Numbered from the stretch's first letter, positions 1 to 8,054 are shown. The stretch: DNA of 64,000 nt from Rhizobium sp. BK602 (GCF_014195095.1 NZ_JACIBC010000003.1:558001-622000), one strand, 5' to 3'. Notes: generated from the letters alone by a model not told the origin. A program made the numbers and translations.

Positions 1-113
1 ACGAAGAAGATCCCGACAAAGATCAGGGCCGGCATGACGCCGCCAAAACCGTTGGGCCCGGCGGCCCGCGACGCGGGCGCCGCTTCGCCGGCTGCATCCA
101 TAAATGTCGACAT
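1..113 (-). CDS. ABC transporter permease, N-terminal fragment (polyamine-type system)
   Basis: Reading leftward from an ATG at 113, the frame gives a polar N-terminus of about 25 residues and then the start of a hydrophobic segment (VMPALIFVGIFF) before running off the window edge. A GGAG ribosome site sits just upstream of the ATG. It follows the polyamine-type binding protein on the same strand, so it is most likely the first permease (PotB-like) of that importer. Only about 37 codons are visible, so the family is inferred from position and the membrane-segment start. Confidence 0.7.
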   Translation of the reverse strand, partial: MSTFMDAAGEAAPASRAAGPNGFGGVMPALIFVGIFF

Positions 114-181
114 GGCACTCCTTTCCCGCCATCGGCGCGGATGAATGGCCGTCCCCCTCGCGGGCGCCGGCCCTCCCCTGC

Positions 182-210
182 CGTTCCGCGGACGATCAGC
201 CCGCGGAACG
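182..210 (-). terminator. Intercistronic hairpin between binding protein and permease
   Basis: A perfect 10-bp stem (CGTTCCGCGG at 182-191 with CCGCGGAACG at 201-210) with a 9-nt loop lies in the 116-nt gap after the binding-protein stop. It has no U-tract on the minus strand, so it is more likely an RNA-stabilising or partial-attenuation stem, which typically lets the binding protein be made in excess over the membrane parts. Confidence 0.6.
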
Positions 211-229
211 CCTTAGGATATCCCTAGGC

Positions 230-1240
230 CTATTCGGCCTGCCAGGCATACCACCGCTTGCCGATGGCATCACGGTTTTCCGCCCAGTAGTTCATGTCGG
301 CATTGACCTGGCTGGCAGTCTGCTGGTCTGGCAAGGTCTTCGCGGTAGCCGGGTCCATCAGCTTGACGGAGTCGACATTGATCGGCGCATAACCGGTCGC
401 CTTCGCCATATCGGCCTGCGGCTGGGCGGAGGTTGCCAGCGCGATGAACTTCATCGCCGCCTCCAGATTGGGCGCGCCCTTGGGCACGACGAGAGTATCG
501 GCTGCCGTGATGTTCTGGCTCCAGGAGGTCTCCGTCTTGACGCCGCTCGCGGCAAGCGCCGTCATACGGCCGTTCCACAGGCTTCCGAACGGCGCTTCGG
601 CCGATGCAAGAAGCTGCTGCGACTGCGCGCCGCCCGACCACCAGATGATATCCGACTTGATGGTGTTGAGCTTCTTGAAGGCGCGGTCCAGATCGAGCGG
701 GTAGAGCTTGTCGGCCGGAACGCCGTCGGCCAGCAGCGCCGCCTCGATCACGCCCGGCGCCGACCATTTATAGAAGGTGCGCTTGCCGGGGAATTTCGCG
801 GTGTCGAACAAATCGGCCCAGGTCTTCGGGCAGGCGCCGACGGCATCGGCATTACAGCCGATCACGAAGGAATAATAGAAGCTGCCGACCGAATAGTCCG
901 TCACGAAACGAGGATCGAGCTTGGACTTGTCGATGACGGAGAAGTCCAGTTTTTCCAACAGGCCGCTCTTGCCCGCCTGGGCGGCATAGTCGCCCTCGAC
1001 GTCGACGACGTCCCAGGTCACCTGACCCGCCTCGACCATGGCCTTCAGCTTGCCGTAATCGGTGGGGCCGTCCTGCGCGACGGCGATGCCGGTCTTCTCG
1101 GTAAACGGGTTTACCCAGGCGGCTTTCTGCGCATCCTGCGTCGTTCCTCCCCAGCTGGTAAAGACGATCGTCTCGGCCCTGGCGGCCCCGGACACTGCCA
1201 TTAGCGCGGCAAAGGCCGCGAGTGCAATTCTTGCTTTCAT
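230..1240 (-). CDS. ABC transporter substrate-binding protein, PotD/PotF (polyamine) type
   Basis: The 336-residue protein begins with a clear signal peptide (MKARIALAAFAALMAVSGAARA, cleaved after about residue 22). The mature start ETIVFTSWGGTTQDAQKAAW is typical of the spermidine/putrescine class of periplasmic binding proteins (COG0687). Later segments such as WSGGAQSQQLLASAEAPFGSLWNGRM also fit. An AAGGGA ribosome site precedes the ATG. It lies at the distal end of a catabolic operon whose enzymes include a luciferase-like monooxygenase and an aldehyde dehydrogenase, and a permease follows, so it probably captures the substrate of that pathway. The ligand cannot be read from sequence; a polyamine or another small cationic or nitrogenous compound is a guess from the family. 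Confidence 0.88.
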   Translation of the reverse strand: MKARIALAAFAALMAVSGAARAETIVFTSWGGTTQDAQKAAWVNPFTEKTGIAVAQDGPTDYGKLKAMVEAGQVTWDVVDVEGDYAAQAGKSGLLEKLDFSVIDKSKLDPRFVTDYSVGSFYYSFVIGCNADAVGACPKTWADLFDTAKFPGKRTFYKWSAPGVIEAALLADGVPADKLYPLDLDRAFKKLNTIKSDIIWWSGGAQSQQLLASAEAPFGSLWNGRMTALAASGVKTETSWSQNITAADTLVVPKGAPNLEAAMKFIALATSAQPQADMAKATGYAPINVDSVKLMDPATAKTLPDQQTASQVNADMNYWAENRDAIGKRWYAWQAE

Positions 1241-1279
1241 GTTCCCTTGTCCTTGTTTTTAATGTCTTACAGGCATGCC

Positions 1280-1612
1280 TTATGCGGCGGGCGGACTGAT
1301 CCCCCGAGGAGAGAAGCTCGCCGGCTTCATAATCTTGTTCTCGGCCACCTCGATCAGGTCGCGGATTTTCGGCAGGAAGGCCTGCCATTGCGGATCGGCG
1401 GCCAGCCTCTGGCGCCGCGCCTCGCGATCGTCGAGGCTCGCAAAGGCCCATATGTGGACGATCTCGTTGATGGTCCCGATCTCGGAAAAGAAATAGCCGA
1501 TCAGATTGCCGAGATGGGCTTTCTGGATGGCGATGCCCTCTTCCTCGACGACCTTCAGATATTGCGGGATCGTGCCGTTCTTCAGTCGATAGGTGCGGAT
1601 CTCGTAGAACAT
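1280..1612 (-). CDS. NIPSNAP family protein
   Basis: This 110-residue protein starts MFYEIRTYRLKNGTIPQYLKV and contains IVHIWAFASLDDREARRQRL and WQAFLPKIRDLIE, the hallmark pattern of the NIPSNAP fold (a ferredoxin-like dimeric alpha+beta barrel). I chose the ATG at 1612 because family members begin with MFYEIRTY. A GTG at 1621 is also in frame and would overlap the aldehyde dehydrogenase stop by four bases (GTGA). NIPSNAP proteins often accompany oxidative catabolic genes, but their biochemical role is poorly defined. Here it sits between the aldehyde dehydrogenase and the binding protein in the same operon. Confidence 0.85.
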   Translation of the reverse strand: MFYEIRTYRLKNGTIPQYLKVVEEEGIAIQKAHLGNLIGYFFSEIGTINEIVHIWAFASLDDREARRQRLAADPQWQAFLPKIRDLIEVAENKIMKPASFSPRGISPPAA

Positions 1613-1617
1613 CGGCC

Positions 1618-3081
1618 TCACCTCATCACGAAGGGATCGGGGATCGGGTCATCCGATGTCCTGAGCCAGATGGTCTTGGTGCGGGTATAATCGAGCGCCG
1701 CCGCCAGACCGCCTTCCCTGCCGTGGCCGGACAGGCCGAAACCGCCAAAAGGCGCGATCGGCGATACGGCGCGGTAGGTGTTGACCCAGACGATACCGGC
1801 CCGGATACCCTTCATCAGGCGGTGGGCGCGCGTCAGGTTCTGGGTGAAGACGCCGGAGGCAAGGCCGTAACGGGTATCATTGGCAAGCGCCAGCGCTTCG
1901 GCCTCAGTCTCGAACGAGACGACCGACAGAACCGGACCGAAGAATTCCTCGGCAAGCGAGGGCGAGGCGGCATCGTCGCAATCGAGGATCGTCGGCAGGA
2001 AGTAATAGCCCTCTCCATCCGGCCTGCTGCCGCCGGTTACCAGGCGGGCGCCGCTCTGAACGGATCGTTCGACCAATGCCGCGACATGATCCTGCTGGCG
2101 TTTCGTCGCCAGCGGTCCGACTTCGGTCGCCATGTCCAGCGGCGAGCCGATGCGGATCGCCTCAGCCTTCGTCTTCAGCAGCGCCAGGAACTTGTCCTTC
2201 ACGCTCCGCTCGACGATCAGCCGCGAGCCGGCGACGCAGCTCTGTCCAGTCGCAGCAAAGATACCGGCCACCTGCGCATTGGCGGCACTGTCGAGATCGG
2301 CATCGGCAAAGACGATGAAGGGCGACTTGCCGCCGAGCTCGAGCGAAGTGGAGGCCAGATTTTCGGCCGAATTGCGTACCACATGGCGCGCCGTTTCCGG
2401 CCCGCCGGTAAAGGCGATATGGGCAACCTTCGGATGCCGGCTGAGGGCAGAGCCGCAAGCCGGGCCGAAACCGGTGATGATATTGACGACGCCGGCCGGA
2501 AAGCCGGCCTCGTGCACAAGGCGGGCAAATTCCAGAAGTGGTGCCGGACCATCCTCGGACGCCTTGACGACCATGGTGCAGCCGGCCGCCAGAGCCGGGC
2601 CGATCTTGACGGCGGAGAGAAACAACTGGCTGTTCCAGGGCACGACCATGGCGACGACGCCGATCGGTTCGCGCCGTAGCCAGACATCCATGTCCGGCTT
2701 GTCGATCGGGAGATAGGCCCCTTCGATCTTGTCGGCGAGGCCGGCATAATAGCGATAATAATCGGCGACATAGGCGATCTGCGCCGAGGTCTCACGGATG
2801 ATCTTGCCGGTGTCGCGGGTCTCAAGCTCCGCCAGTTTCTGCGCATTGGCCGCGACCAGATCCGCAAGCCTGTAGAGGAGCTTGCCGCGCTGGGTAGCCG
2901 TCAGCTTCGCCCATGGGCCGTCATAAAGCGCCCTCTCCGCCGCCTCGACGGCGCGATCGACATCCCTCTCGCGCGCTTCCGGCATCTCGGCCCAGACCTT
3001 GCCGGTCGCCGGATCGACGCTCGCAAACCGGGCCTCTCCGTCTACGAATTCACCGTCGATATAGGACTGGAAGCGTTGCAT
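1618..3081 (-). CDS. Aldehyde dehydrogenase (NAD(P)+-dependent)
   Basis: The 487-residue protein has the full ALDH superfamily layout: PWN with Asn150 (oxyanion hole), the cofactor loop IAFTGGPETARHV around 222-234, the general base Glu248 in LELGGKSP, and the nucleophile Cys282 in GQSCVAGSR. It oxidises an aldehyde to a carboxylate in the cytoplasm. A GGAG ribosome site precedes the ATG, and the upstream monooxygenase gene ends only five bases before it, so the two are co-translated. The likely role is to clear the aldehyde released when the luciferase-like monooxygenase cleaves its substrate. Substrate identity is unknown; the family includes betaine-, amino- and hydroxymuconic-aldehyde enzymes. 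Confidence 0.93.
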   Translation of the reverse strand: MQRFQSYIDGEFVDGEARFASVDPATGKVWAEMPEARERDVDRAVEAAERALYDGPWAKLTATQRGKLLYRLADLVAANAQKLAELETRDTGKIIRETSAQIAYVADYYRYYAGLADKIEGAYLPIDKPDMDVWLRREPIGVVAMVVPWNSQLFLSAVKIGPALAAGCTMVVKASEDGPAPLLEFARLVHEAGFPAGVVNIITGFGPACGSALSRHPKVAHIAFTGGPETARHVVRNSAENLASTSLELGGKSPFIVFADADLDSAANAQVAGIFAATGQSCVAGSRLIVERSVKDKFLALLKTKAEAIRIGSPLDMATEVGPLATKRQQDHVAALVERSVQSGARLVTGGSRPDGEGYYFLPTILDCDDAASPSLAEEFFGPVLSVVSFETEAEALALANDTRYGLASGVFTQNLTRAHRLMKGIRAGIVWVNTYRAVSPIAPFGGFGLSGHGREGGLAAALDYTRTKTIWLRTSDDPIPDPFVMR

Positions 3082-3086
3082 GGGGT

Positions 3087-4127
3087 TTACTCCGCAAATG
3101 CCGGCATGACCTCGGCGATAAAGCGCTCGAGCGACGCCTTCTTGCGCTCGAAGGACATGCCGGTGTCGATCCAGAAGGAATATTCGTCATAGCCCATGGC
3201 TTCATAGGTCTTGAGGCGCGAAATAACGGTCTCGGCATTGCCGACGACGTTGTTGCTGCGCATGACCGCGTCGGAGAGCATGGGGTTTGCCCGGATCTCC
3301 TCCTCCGGTATCCGCTCGATCAGACCCTGCTTGACGGGCTTCTCGTTCTTGAACCAGGCAAAGAAGTAATTGTAATAGACGCTCAGCTCGTGCGCGGCCT
3401 GCGCGATATCGTCTTCCGACGAGCCGACATAGGTATGGCGCAGCAGCATGATCTTCGGCCGGTCGATCTGCGGGTTCTTGGCACAGGCATCATTGAAGCG
3501 GCCCATCAGTGCCTCGACCTCGTCATCGCCCTGCCAGAGCGGCGTCACCTGGACATTGCAGCCGTTGGCGACGGCGAATTCATGCGAATTCGGATCGCGC
3601 GCGGCCACCCAGATCGGCGGGTTCGGCTGCTGCAGCGGCTTCGGCGCCGAGGTGGTGACCGGGAACTTGAAGAACTCACCGTCATGGGCGTAATCGCCCT
3701 TCCATATGCCCTTGACCGCGGGGATCAGCTCGCGCATCCGCTGGCCGGCACCCCAGGCATCGAGGCCCGGCAGCAGGCGTTCATATTCGAAGGAATAGGC
3801 GCCGCGCGCGATGCCGATATCGAGCCTGCCGTCGCAGATGATATCGGTCATGGCTGCTTCACCGGCAAGCTTGATCGGATGCCAGAAGGGCGCGATCACC
3901 GTCCCCGTCCCGAGCCTTGCCCGCGAGGTGCGGCGCGCGAGATCGGCGATCGTCACGAAGGGATTGGGCGCGATGGTGAAGTCCATGCCATGATGCTCGC
4001 CCGTCCAGATCGCATGCATGCCGCCCTTGTCGGCGATCTCGCACAGCGCGACGAACTCGTCATAGAGGCTCTTGTGGCTCTGGCTCGCGTCGAGGCGCTC
4101 CATGTGGACGAAAAGAGAGAATTTCAT
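3087..4127 (-). CDS. LLM-class flavin-dependent monooxygenase (luciferase-like)
   Basis: This 346-residue protein has the bacterial luciferase-like TIM-barrel pattern: MKFSLFVHMERLD at the N-terminus, IWTGEHHGMDF near residue 40 (the EHH segment near the flavin site), RLGTGTVIAPFWHPIKLAGE near 70-90, and GRLDIGIARGAY. It is expected to use reduced FMN and O2. The flavin reductase gene directly upstream overlaps its start by four bases (ATGA), which is the usual two-component arrangement. Together with the aldehyde dehydrogenase and hydrolase it forms an oxidative degradation route. The substrate is not predictable from sequence alone. Confidence 0.92.
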   Translation of the reverse strand: MKFSLFVHMERLDASQSHKSLYDEFVALCEIADKGGMHAIWTGEHHGMDFTIAPNPFVTIADLARRTSRARLGTGTVIAPFWHPIKLAGEAAMTDIICDGRLDIGIARGAYSFEYERLLPGLDAWGAGQRMRELIPAVKGIWKGDYAHDGEFFKFPVTTSAPKPLQQPNPPIWVAARDPNSHEFAVANGCNVQVTPLWQGDDEVEALMGRFNDACAKNPQIDRPKIMLLRHTYVGSSEDDIAQAAHELSVYYNYFFAWFKNEKPVKQGLIERIPEEEIRANPMLSDAVMRSNNVVGNAETVISRLKTYEAMGYDEYSFWIDTGMSFERKKASLERFIAEVMPAFAE

Positions 4128-5059
4128 GTGCGTGCCACCTTCGCTGGAACCGAGCGGACGGTGCCGACCGTCTCGTCACCGAAATAAACGCCGAAATTGC
4201 CGAGCTGGCTCTCGGCCGCGAAACGCGCGACGATATCGGCCGTCGAACTCGTCTTGAAGCGTGCCTTGGACAGCGCGTCGGGCTTCAGGAAGCGCCCGTT
4301 GCGGGGTTCGCCATCCGAAGCGAAGGCGCGATAGACGATATGCTGCTTGCCGTCGCTCTTGCCTTCATAGACGGAGTAGAGGAAGCCGATGGTCACCGAA
4401 AGGCCGGTCAGCTGCTCCAGATAATCGCAGAGAATATCGGTCGGGCTGCCCTCCCTGCCGTCGCAATCCGGCAGGGCCAGCACCTCGTCGCCGAGCAGCA
4501 GGATCTCGCCGTCGCGCTCGAGCACGGCGCCCAGCTCGATATTGCCTTCCGCCGCAGCCGAAACCGCCTTGCTGGCGAGGATCGGCGTGAAGTAACCGCC
4601 GCGCGCATAGCCGAGCCCATTGAGGCCGCTATTGCCGAACGAGGTGATGCGCCCCATCAGGATCACATGGTCGCCGGCTTCGATGACCTGCTCCATGGCG
4701 CATTCGAACCAGGCGGCGACCTCGGAAAATATCGGACTGCCGGCCTCGCCCGGCTCCCATTTGACCGCGGAAAACCGGTCCTCGACCGGCCGCGCGAAGG
4801 TATTGGAGACATCCTTCTGCGTTTCCGACAGCACGTTGATCGCAAAGGAAGCGGCGCCCGTCATCGTCGCGAAGTTGCGCGACGTCTTCGCCAGGCAGAC
4901 CAGCAGCAAAGGCGGATCGAGCGACACGGAGGTAAAGGAGTTCGCGGTGAAACCGATCGGCGCGCCGGCCTGATCCCGTGCCGTCACGACCGTCACGCCG
5001 GTTGGAAACGCGCCGAAAGCATCGCGCAATGCCCGCGCGTCCGCAGTCTGTGTCGTCAT
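4124..5059 (-). CDS. Flavin reductase with C-terminal Nudix-like domain
   Basis: The 311-residue protein begins MTTQTADARALRDAFGAFPTG. Residues 1 to about 160 match the flavin reductase-like domain (HpaC/DIM6 type: TGVTVVTARD, GFTANSFTSVSLDPPLLLVCL, FAINVLSETQ). This domain reduces free FMN with NAD(P)H for the monooxygenase encoded next. Residues about 170-311 (NIELGAVLERDGEILLLGDE...) look like a Nudix fold, but the Nudix box region reads ILCDYLEQLTGL instead of REUXEEXGU, so key metal-binding glutamates are missing. The longer upstream frame lacks a good start; the ATG at 5059 overlaps the hydrolase stop (ATGA). About 140 residues longer than a plain flavin reductase. Confidence 0.85.
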   Translation of the reverse strand: MTTQTADARALRDAFGAFPTGVTVVTARDQAGAPIGFTANSFTSVSLDPPLLLVCLAKTSRNFATMTGAASFAINVLSETQKDVSNTFARPVEDRFSAVKWEPGEAGSPIFSEVAAWFECAMEQVIEAGDHVILMGRITSFGNSGLNGLGYARGGYFTPILASKAVSAAAEGNIELGAVLERDGEILLLGDEVLALPDCDGREGSPTDILCDYLEQLTGLSVTIGFLYSVYEGKSDGKQHIVYRAFASDGEPRNGRFLKPDALSKARFKTSSTADIVARFAAESQLGNFGVYFGDETVGTVRSVPAKVART

Positions 5060-5901
5060 CTTGCGTCCTCCCCGCACGATAGCCACTCGGCCAGCAATTC
5101 GTTGACGACGGCAGGCGCCGTCAGATTGACCATATGACGATGACCCTCGACGATCCTGGCCCAGCCCTTGGGCGTAATCGCGGCCATCTGCCGCGCCATC
5201 TGCGGTGTCGAGTTGGGATCGTCCGATCCGGTCAGGAACAGGGCCGGCACACGAACATCCGGCCATCGGTCGGCATAGGTCTCGTCACCGCCGGCAAAGG
5301 CTGCGTAAGCCGTCGCATAGCCCTGCTGGTCCACAAGGCTCAGCCAGTTGCGCGTCAACTCGCGCGCGACGGCGCTTTGCGCATCATCGCCAAACCATCT
5401 GAGAAGCGGCCCTTCCTTGTCGACGCCGGTCAGCGGGATCGCTGCCGCGCGAGCCAGGACCGCCGCCTTGGCGTCGGGATCGCGGCGATAGACACCGTTC
5501 AGATAGGCGACGCGCCGGATACGCGCACCGAAGGTAGCCGCGGCACCTCCCGCCACAAGCGCACCCATGGAATGACCGGCGACATTTACCTTATCGAGGT
5601 TCATTTCCTCCAGAAAGCCACCAAACCACGCGACAAAAGCCTCAAGACCGCTGCCGGCGGGCAATGCCCTGCTTTCGCCGTGGCCAGGCATGTCGACGGC
5701 GATGACCCGATGGGCCGGCGCGAAGGCCGCGATTTGCGGTGCCCAGGCCTCCAGCCGCATGCCGACACCATGGATGAGCACCAGCGGCTCGCCGCTGCCG
5801 GTTTCATGATAGGCCGTGCCGGCCGCCGTCCGCTTGCGGGGCAATCCCCCACCCGCGGCCTTGTCGACATTAACCTCTACGATGGTGTCCACATTCGACA
5901 T
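5056..5901 (-). CDS. Alpha/beta hydrolase
   Basis: This 281-residue protein has the alpha/beta-hydrolase signature: LVLIHGVGM (oxyanion region), VDMPGHGES, nucleophile Ser111 in GHSMG, an acid in GSDDPNS near 227 and the catalytic His in EGHRHMVN near 254. The ATG at 5901 is preferred; a TTG at 5913 is in frame, but the AGAGG sequence abuts it with no spacing. It overlaps the flavin reductase start by four bases, so it is in the same operon. It may hydrolyse an ester, lactone or amide intermediate of the pathway. Substrate unknown. Confidence 0.88.
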   Translation of the reverse strand: MSNVDTIVEVNVDKAAGGGLPRKRTAAGTAYHETGSGEPLVLIHGVGMRLEAWAPQIAAFAPAHRVIAVDMPGHGESRALPAGSGLEAFVAWFGGFLEEMNLDKVNVAGHSMGALVAGGAAATFGARIRRVAYLNGVYRRDPDAKAAVLARAAAIPLTGVDKEGPLLRWFGDDAQSAVARELTRNWLSLVDQQGYATAYAAFAGGDETYADRWPDVRVPALFLTGSDDPNSTPQMARQMAAITPKGWARIVEGHRHMVNLTAPAVVNELLAEWLSCGEDAR

Positions 5902-5918
5902 CCCGGCACCCAACCTCT

Positions 5919-6521
5919 TCAGACGCCCGCCGGATTGGAGACGTCCTGCCCCAGGTCCTTGAGATCCTGATAGCGATCGCCGATCCGATGATGCGGCCTG
6001 CCGCCGACGGAGGCGCCGAGCGCCACGACGATTTCGTCAGCGGCGGGAGCATCCGGAATAGCCGTCTGGATCGTCAGGTAATGCGAACGGCGCCCCTCGT
6101 CATTCTTATCCATCAGCGGGATCAGGATCGGCGCATTGGCCGGACCGCGCGTGTTGCTGAAGGCCAGATAGGACTTGGCACCGACCGCATGGCGATAATG
6201 ATTGCCGAAACGGAGCGTGTGGATGAGCGCGGAGGCATGCTCGATCTCGCCGTCGAGACCGACGACCGCCGCCTTGCCATAGGCCTCCACCGCCTCACCG
6301 GAACCGACCGCCTCGATGATCATCTTGGTCAGCAGTTCGCCCAGAACCGGCGCGACCGCATGGATTTCCGGCTTCAGGTTCTCGACGAAGCCGCGGCCCG
6401 CCCAGGGATTTCTAACGATCGCCAATGCGGAGAACAGCTTCAGCGGAACCGGAGCCGCCTTCCCCCCTTCGATCAGCGTCGTTTCGATCTGCAACAGGGT
6501 CTTTCGGATGTGAAGGGTCAT
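5919..6521 (-). CDS. Amino acid synthesis family protein (AA_synth, DUF1185)
   Basis: The 200-residue protein starts MTLHIRKTLLQIETTLIEGGK and contains AIVRNPWAGRGFVENL, GKAAVVGLDGEIEHASALIHT and VVALGASVGGRPHHRIGDRYQD, which I recognise as the AA_synth family (PF06684). The family name does not reflect a proven reaction. This is the first gene of the operon that runs to the left edge. A TTGACA box at 6573-6578 (minus strand) and an 18-bp operator-like site at 6549-6566 lie just upstream. Its position ahead of hydrolase and monooxygenase genes suggests an enzymatic or accessory role in the same degradation pathway. Confidence 0.85.
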   Translation of the reverse strand: MTLHIRKTLLQIETTLIEGGKAAPVPLKLFSALAIVRNPWAGRGFVENLKPEIHAVAPVLGELLTKMIIEAVGSGEAVEAYGKAAVVGLDGEIEHASALIHTLRFGNHYRHAVGAKSYLAFSNTRGPANAPILIPLMDKNDEGRRSHYLTIQTAIPDAPAADEIVVALGASVGGRPHHRIGDRYQDLKDLGQDVSNPAGV

Positions 6522-6548
6522 CGATCAGCTCGCTTTTAAGATTATGTA

Positions 6549-6566
6549 TGATGGTATGCCATAATA
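6549..6566. promoter_or_regulatory. Operator-like site 1 (18 bp) at the catabolic operon promoter
   Basis: The sequence TGATGGTATGCCATAATA lies 28 bp upstream of the start at 6521 and is an exact reverse complement of site 2 at 6831-6848. Its core ATGGTATGCCAT is nearly palindromic, the shape expected for a GntR-family (FCD-type) operator. A minus-strand TTGACA at 6578-6573 places the site over the expected spacer/-10 region, consistent with repression. No GntR gene is in the window. Confidence 0.65.
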
Positions 6567-6830
6567 TTAAGCTGTCAAGCCGCTTTCTGCGGATCACGAA
6601 AACTCCTCGGACTACCGCACTAAATACTTGTTATAACAAAAGGTTATCGCCCCAACGGCGATTACGACCCAGATCAGGCACGGCCATGCCGCTCGCTCGC
6701 ATTCATCAGGAATGCGGTCGTCAAATCCGACGCTCGGTACATAGACCGGCAAAGCCACGCACGAGTGAACATATGAATGCGAATGAATAGACATCATCGA
6801 CGATCATGGAATACCCCATATTATATTATT

Positions 6831-6848
6831 TATTATGGCATACCATCA
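6831..6848. promoter_or_regulatory. Operator-like site 2 (18 bp), inverted copy of site 1
   Basis: TATTATGGCATACCATCA is the perfect reverse complement of the site at 6549-6566, about 280 bp away. A second minus-strand TTGACA lies at 6871-6866, 17 bp from the site. Both promoters would read into the operon beginning at 6521. The interval between the two sites is AT-rich and holds no convincing gene. Two matched sites 282 bp apart could allow repressor looping. Confidence 0.62.
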
Positions 6849-6951
6849 CATCGAAGGGAGTGGGGTGTCAAGCTTGCGTGATCCCCCACATCCCGTGGCA
6901 TCGGCCGCGAAAAGCATCGCGGTCGGCGACCTCAATCGATATTGTCGCAAC

Positions 6952-6985
6952 AAAAAGCCGACCGGAGAGCCTTCTCCGGTCGGCT
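6952..6985 (-). terminator. Rho-independent terminator of the methyltransferase gene
   Basis: A perfect 13-bp stem (6956-6968 with 6973-6985, loop 6969-6972) is followed on the minus strand by five Ts (6956-6952). It lies 26 bp beyond the methyltransferase stop at 7011 and separates that gene from the catabolic operon promoter region. Confidence 0.92.
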
Positions 6986-7010
6986 GACGATGGCATTGAT
7001 GCAGGCTGGT

Positions 7011-8054
7011 CTAGTCGCGTCTCCGCAGCACGCCGTAGACGATATTGCGGTTCTTCCCGAAGAACACGCTGGCCTCGTAGTCCTGCCCCTCGGTGCTGGC
7101 GTGGATGATGTTCCACATGTCGGCCTCGGAACGAAGCAGCAGCGCCCAGTTCATGAAGGTTTCGATGTAGCCGTCGACCAGGATGGGATAGGAATAGTTG
7201 GCAAACAGGAAGACGCCACCCGGCTTCAGCATTTCCAGGCAACGCTGCGTCAGCTTGATGGCGACCTTGTCGACCAGGTAGTCATACAGGCCCGAGGCGT
7301 AGACGAGATCGAACTGGCCGGGGCGCGAACGCCGGGTCAGCAGATCGCGGACGGAACCGTTGATGGCTTCGACCGCCGTTCCCTGGAAGTCGCGGGCAAT
7401 CGTCCCGATGCTGATCGGATCCTGATCGAGAGCAACCCAGCGCTTGAGCGCCTTTTCGCGCAGCGCCACCGAATGGGCCGCCTCGCGCAGATGCCCGGCC
7501 GCCACGCTCAGGACTTCCGTTTCCGGTCCCCGCGCCGCCGCCACTTCGTCCACATGGCGCGCCAGAATGTCCCGGCGGTCCCAGTTGGCGAGCGAGGACG
7601 GCGCCGTGCTGGTATATTCGAACAGCGCCCGACCGCGTTCGGAAGCCTTCGCCACGTCGCCGAGGATGCTTTCGTGCCGATAGATGAAGTCGAGCAACGT
7701 CGCGTCGCCCGAATAGCCTCTCGGCTTGTCGACGGACCACTTGGTCAGCGGGTCTTCCTGGAAAAACGCGGAAACAGGATGGTTCTGCACGATCGGCACC
7801 AGTTCCTGCCACACGCGTGGGTGTAGCGAATGGCGGGTTTCATGCAGCGAACGCGTCACCCGGTCGATGATCTCGGTCGGGTTGTAGTCCTTTTCGAATT
7901 GCTGGCGGGCGAGTTCGAGCAACAGGGCGATCTGCCCCTTGCCGACGATCAGCTGCTCTTCAAAACCATCGCTCTTGGGTAGCTCCAGTTCGTTCGCGAT
8001 TGCCGCCGGGGTAATCAGGCTATGGCCATCGAAATCCATCTTTCGTTGGTTCAT
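7011..8054 (-). CDS. Class I SAM-dependent methyltransferase
   Basis: This 347-residue protein has an N-terminal helical region of about 150 residues and a C-terminal Rossmann methyltransferase domain: TEVLSVAAGHLREAAH (motif I region), WVALDQDPISIGTI (acidic loop after strand 2), FDLVYASGLYDYL and LEMLKPGGVFLFANY. The KPRGYSGDATLLDFIYR segment resembles proteins annotated as PhcB-like (3-hydroxypalmitate methyl ester biosynthesis), so a small-molecule or signal methyltransferase is possible, but this rests on a short motif. AGAGGA precedes the ATG. It is a single-gene unit with its own terminator. Confidence 0.8.
   Translation of the reverse strand: MNQRKMDFDGHSLITPAAIANELELPKSDGFEEQLIVGKGQIALLLELARQQFEKDYNPTEIIDRVTRSLHETRHSLHPRVWQELVPIVQNHPVSAFFQEDPLTKWSVDKPRGYSGDATLLDFIYRHESILGDVAKASERGRALFEYTSTAPSSLANWDRRDILARHVDEVAAARGPETEVLSVAAGHLREAAHSVALREKALKRWVALDQDPISIGTIARDFQGTAVEAINGSVRDLLTRRSRPGQFDLVYASGLYDYLVDKVAIKLTQRCLEMLKPGGVFLFANYSYPILVDGYIETFMNWALLLRSEADMWNIIHASTEGQDYEASVFFGKNRNIVYGVLRRRD

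Noticed and set aside
104..1204. 366-codon plus-strand open frame opposite the polyamine-type binding protein
   Set aside because: It is Arg/Gly/Leu-rich with no family pattern and lies antisense to a clear gene with signal peptide and ribosome site; an artefact of high GC.
6573..6578. TTGACA as a fully defined promoter for the catabolic operon
   Set aside because: No good -10 hexamer stands at 16-18 bp, so I report only the -35-like box and the operator, not a complete promoter.
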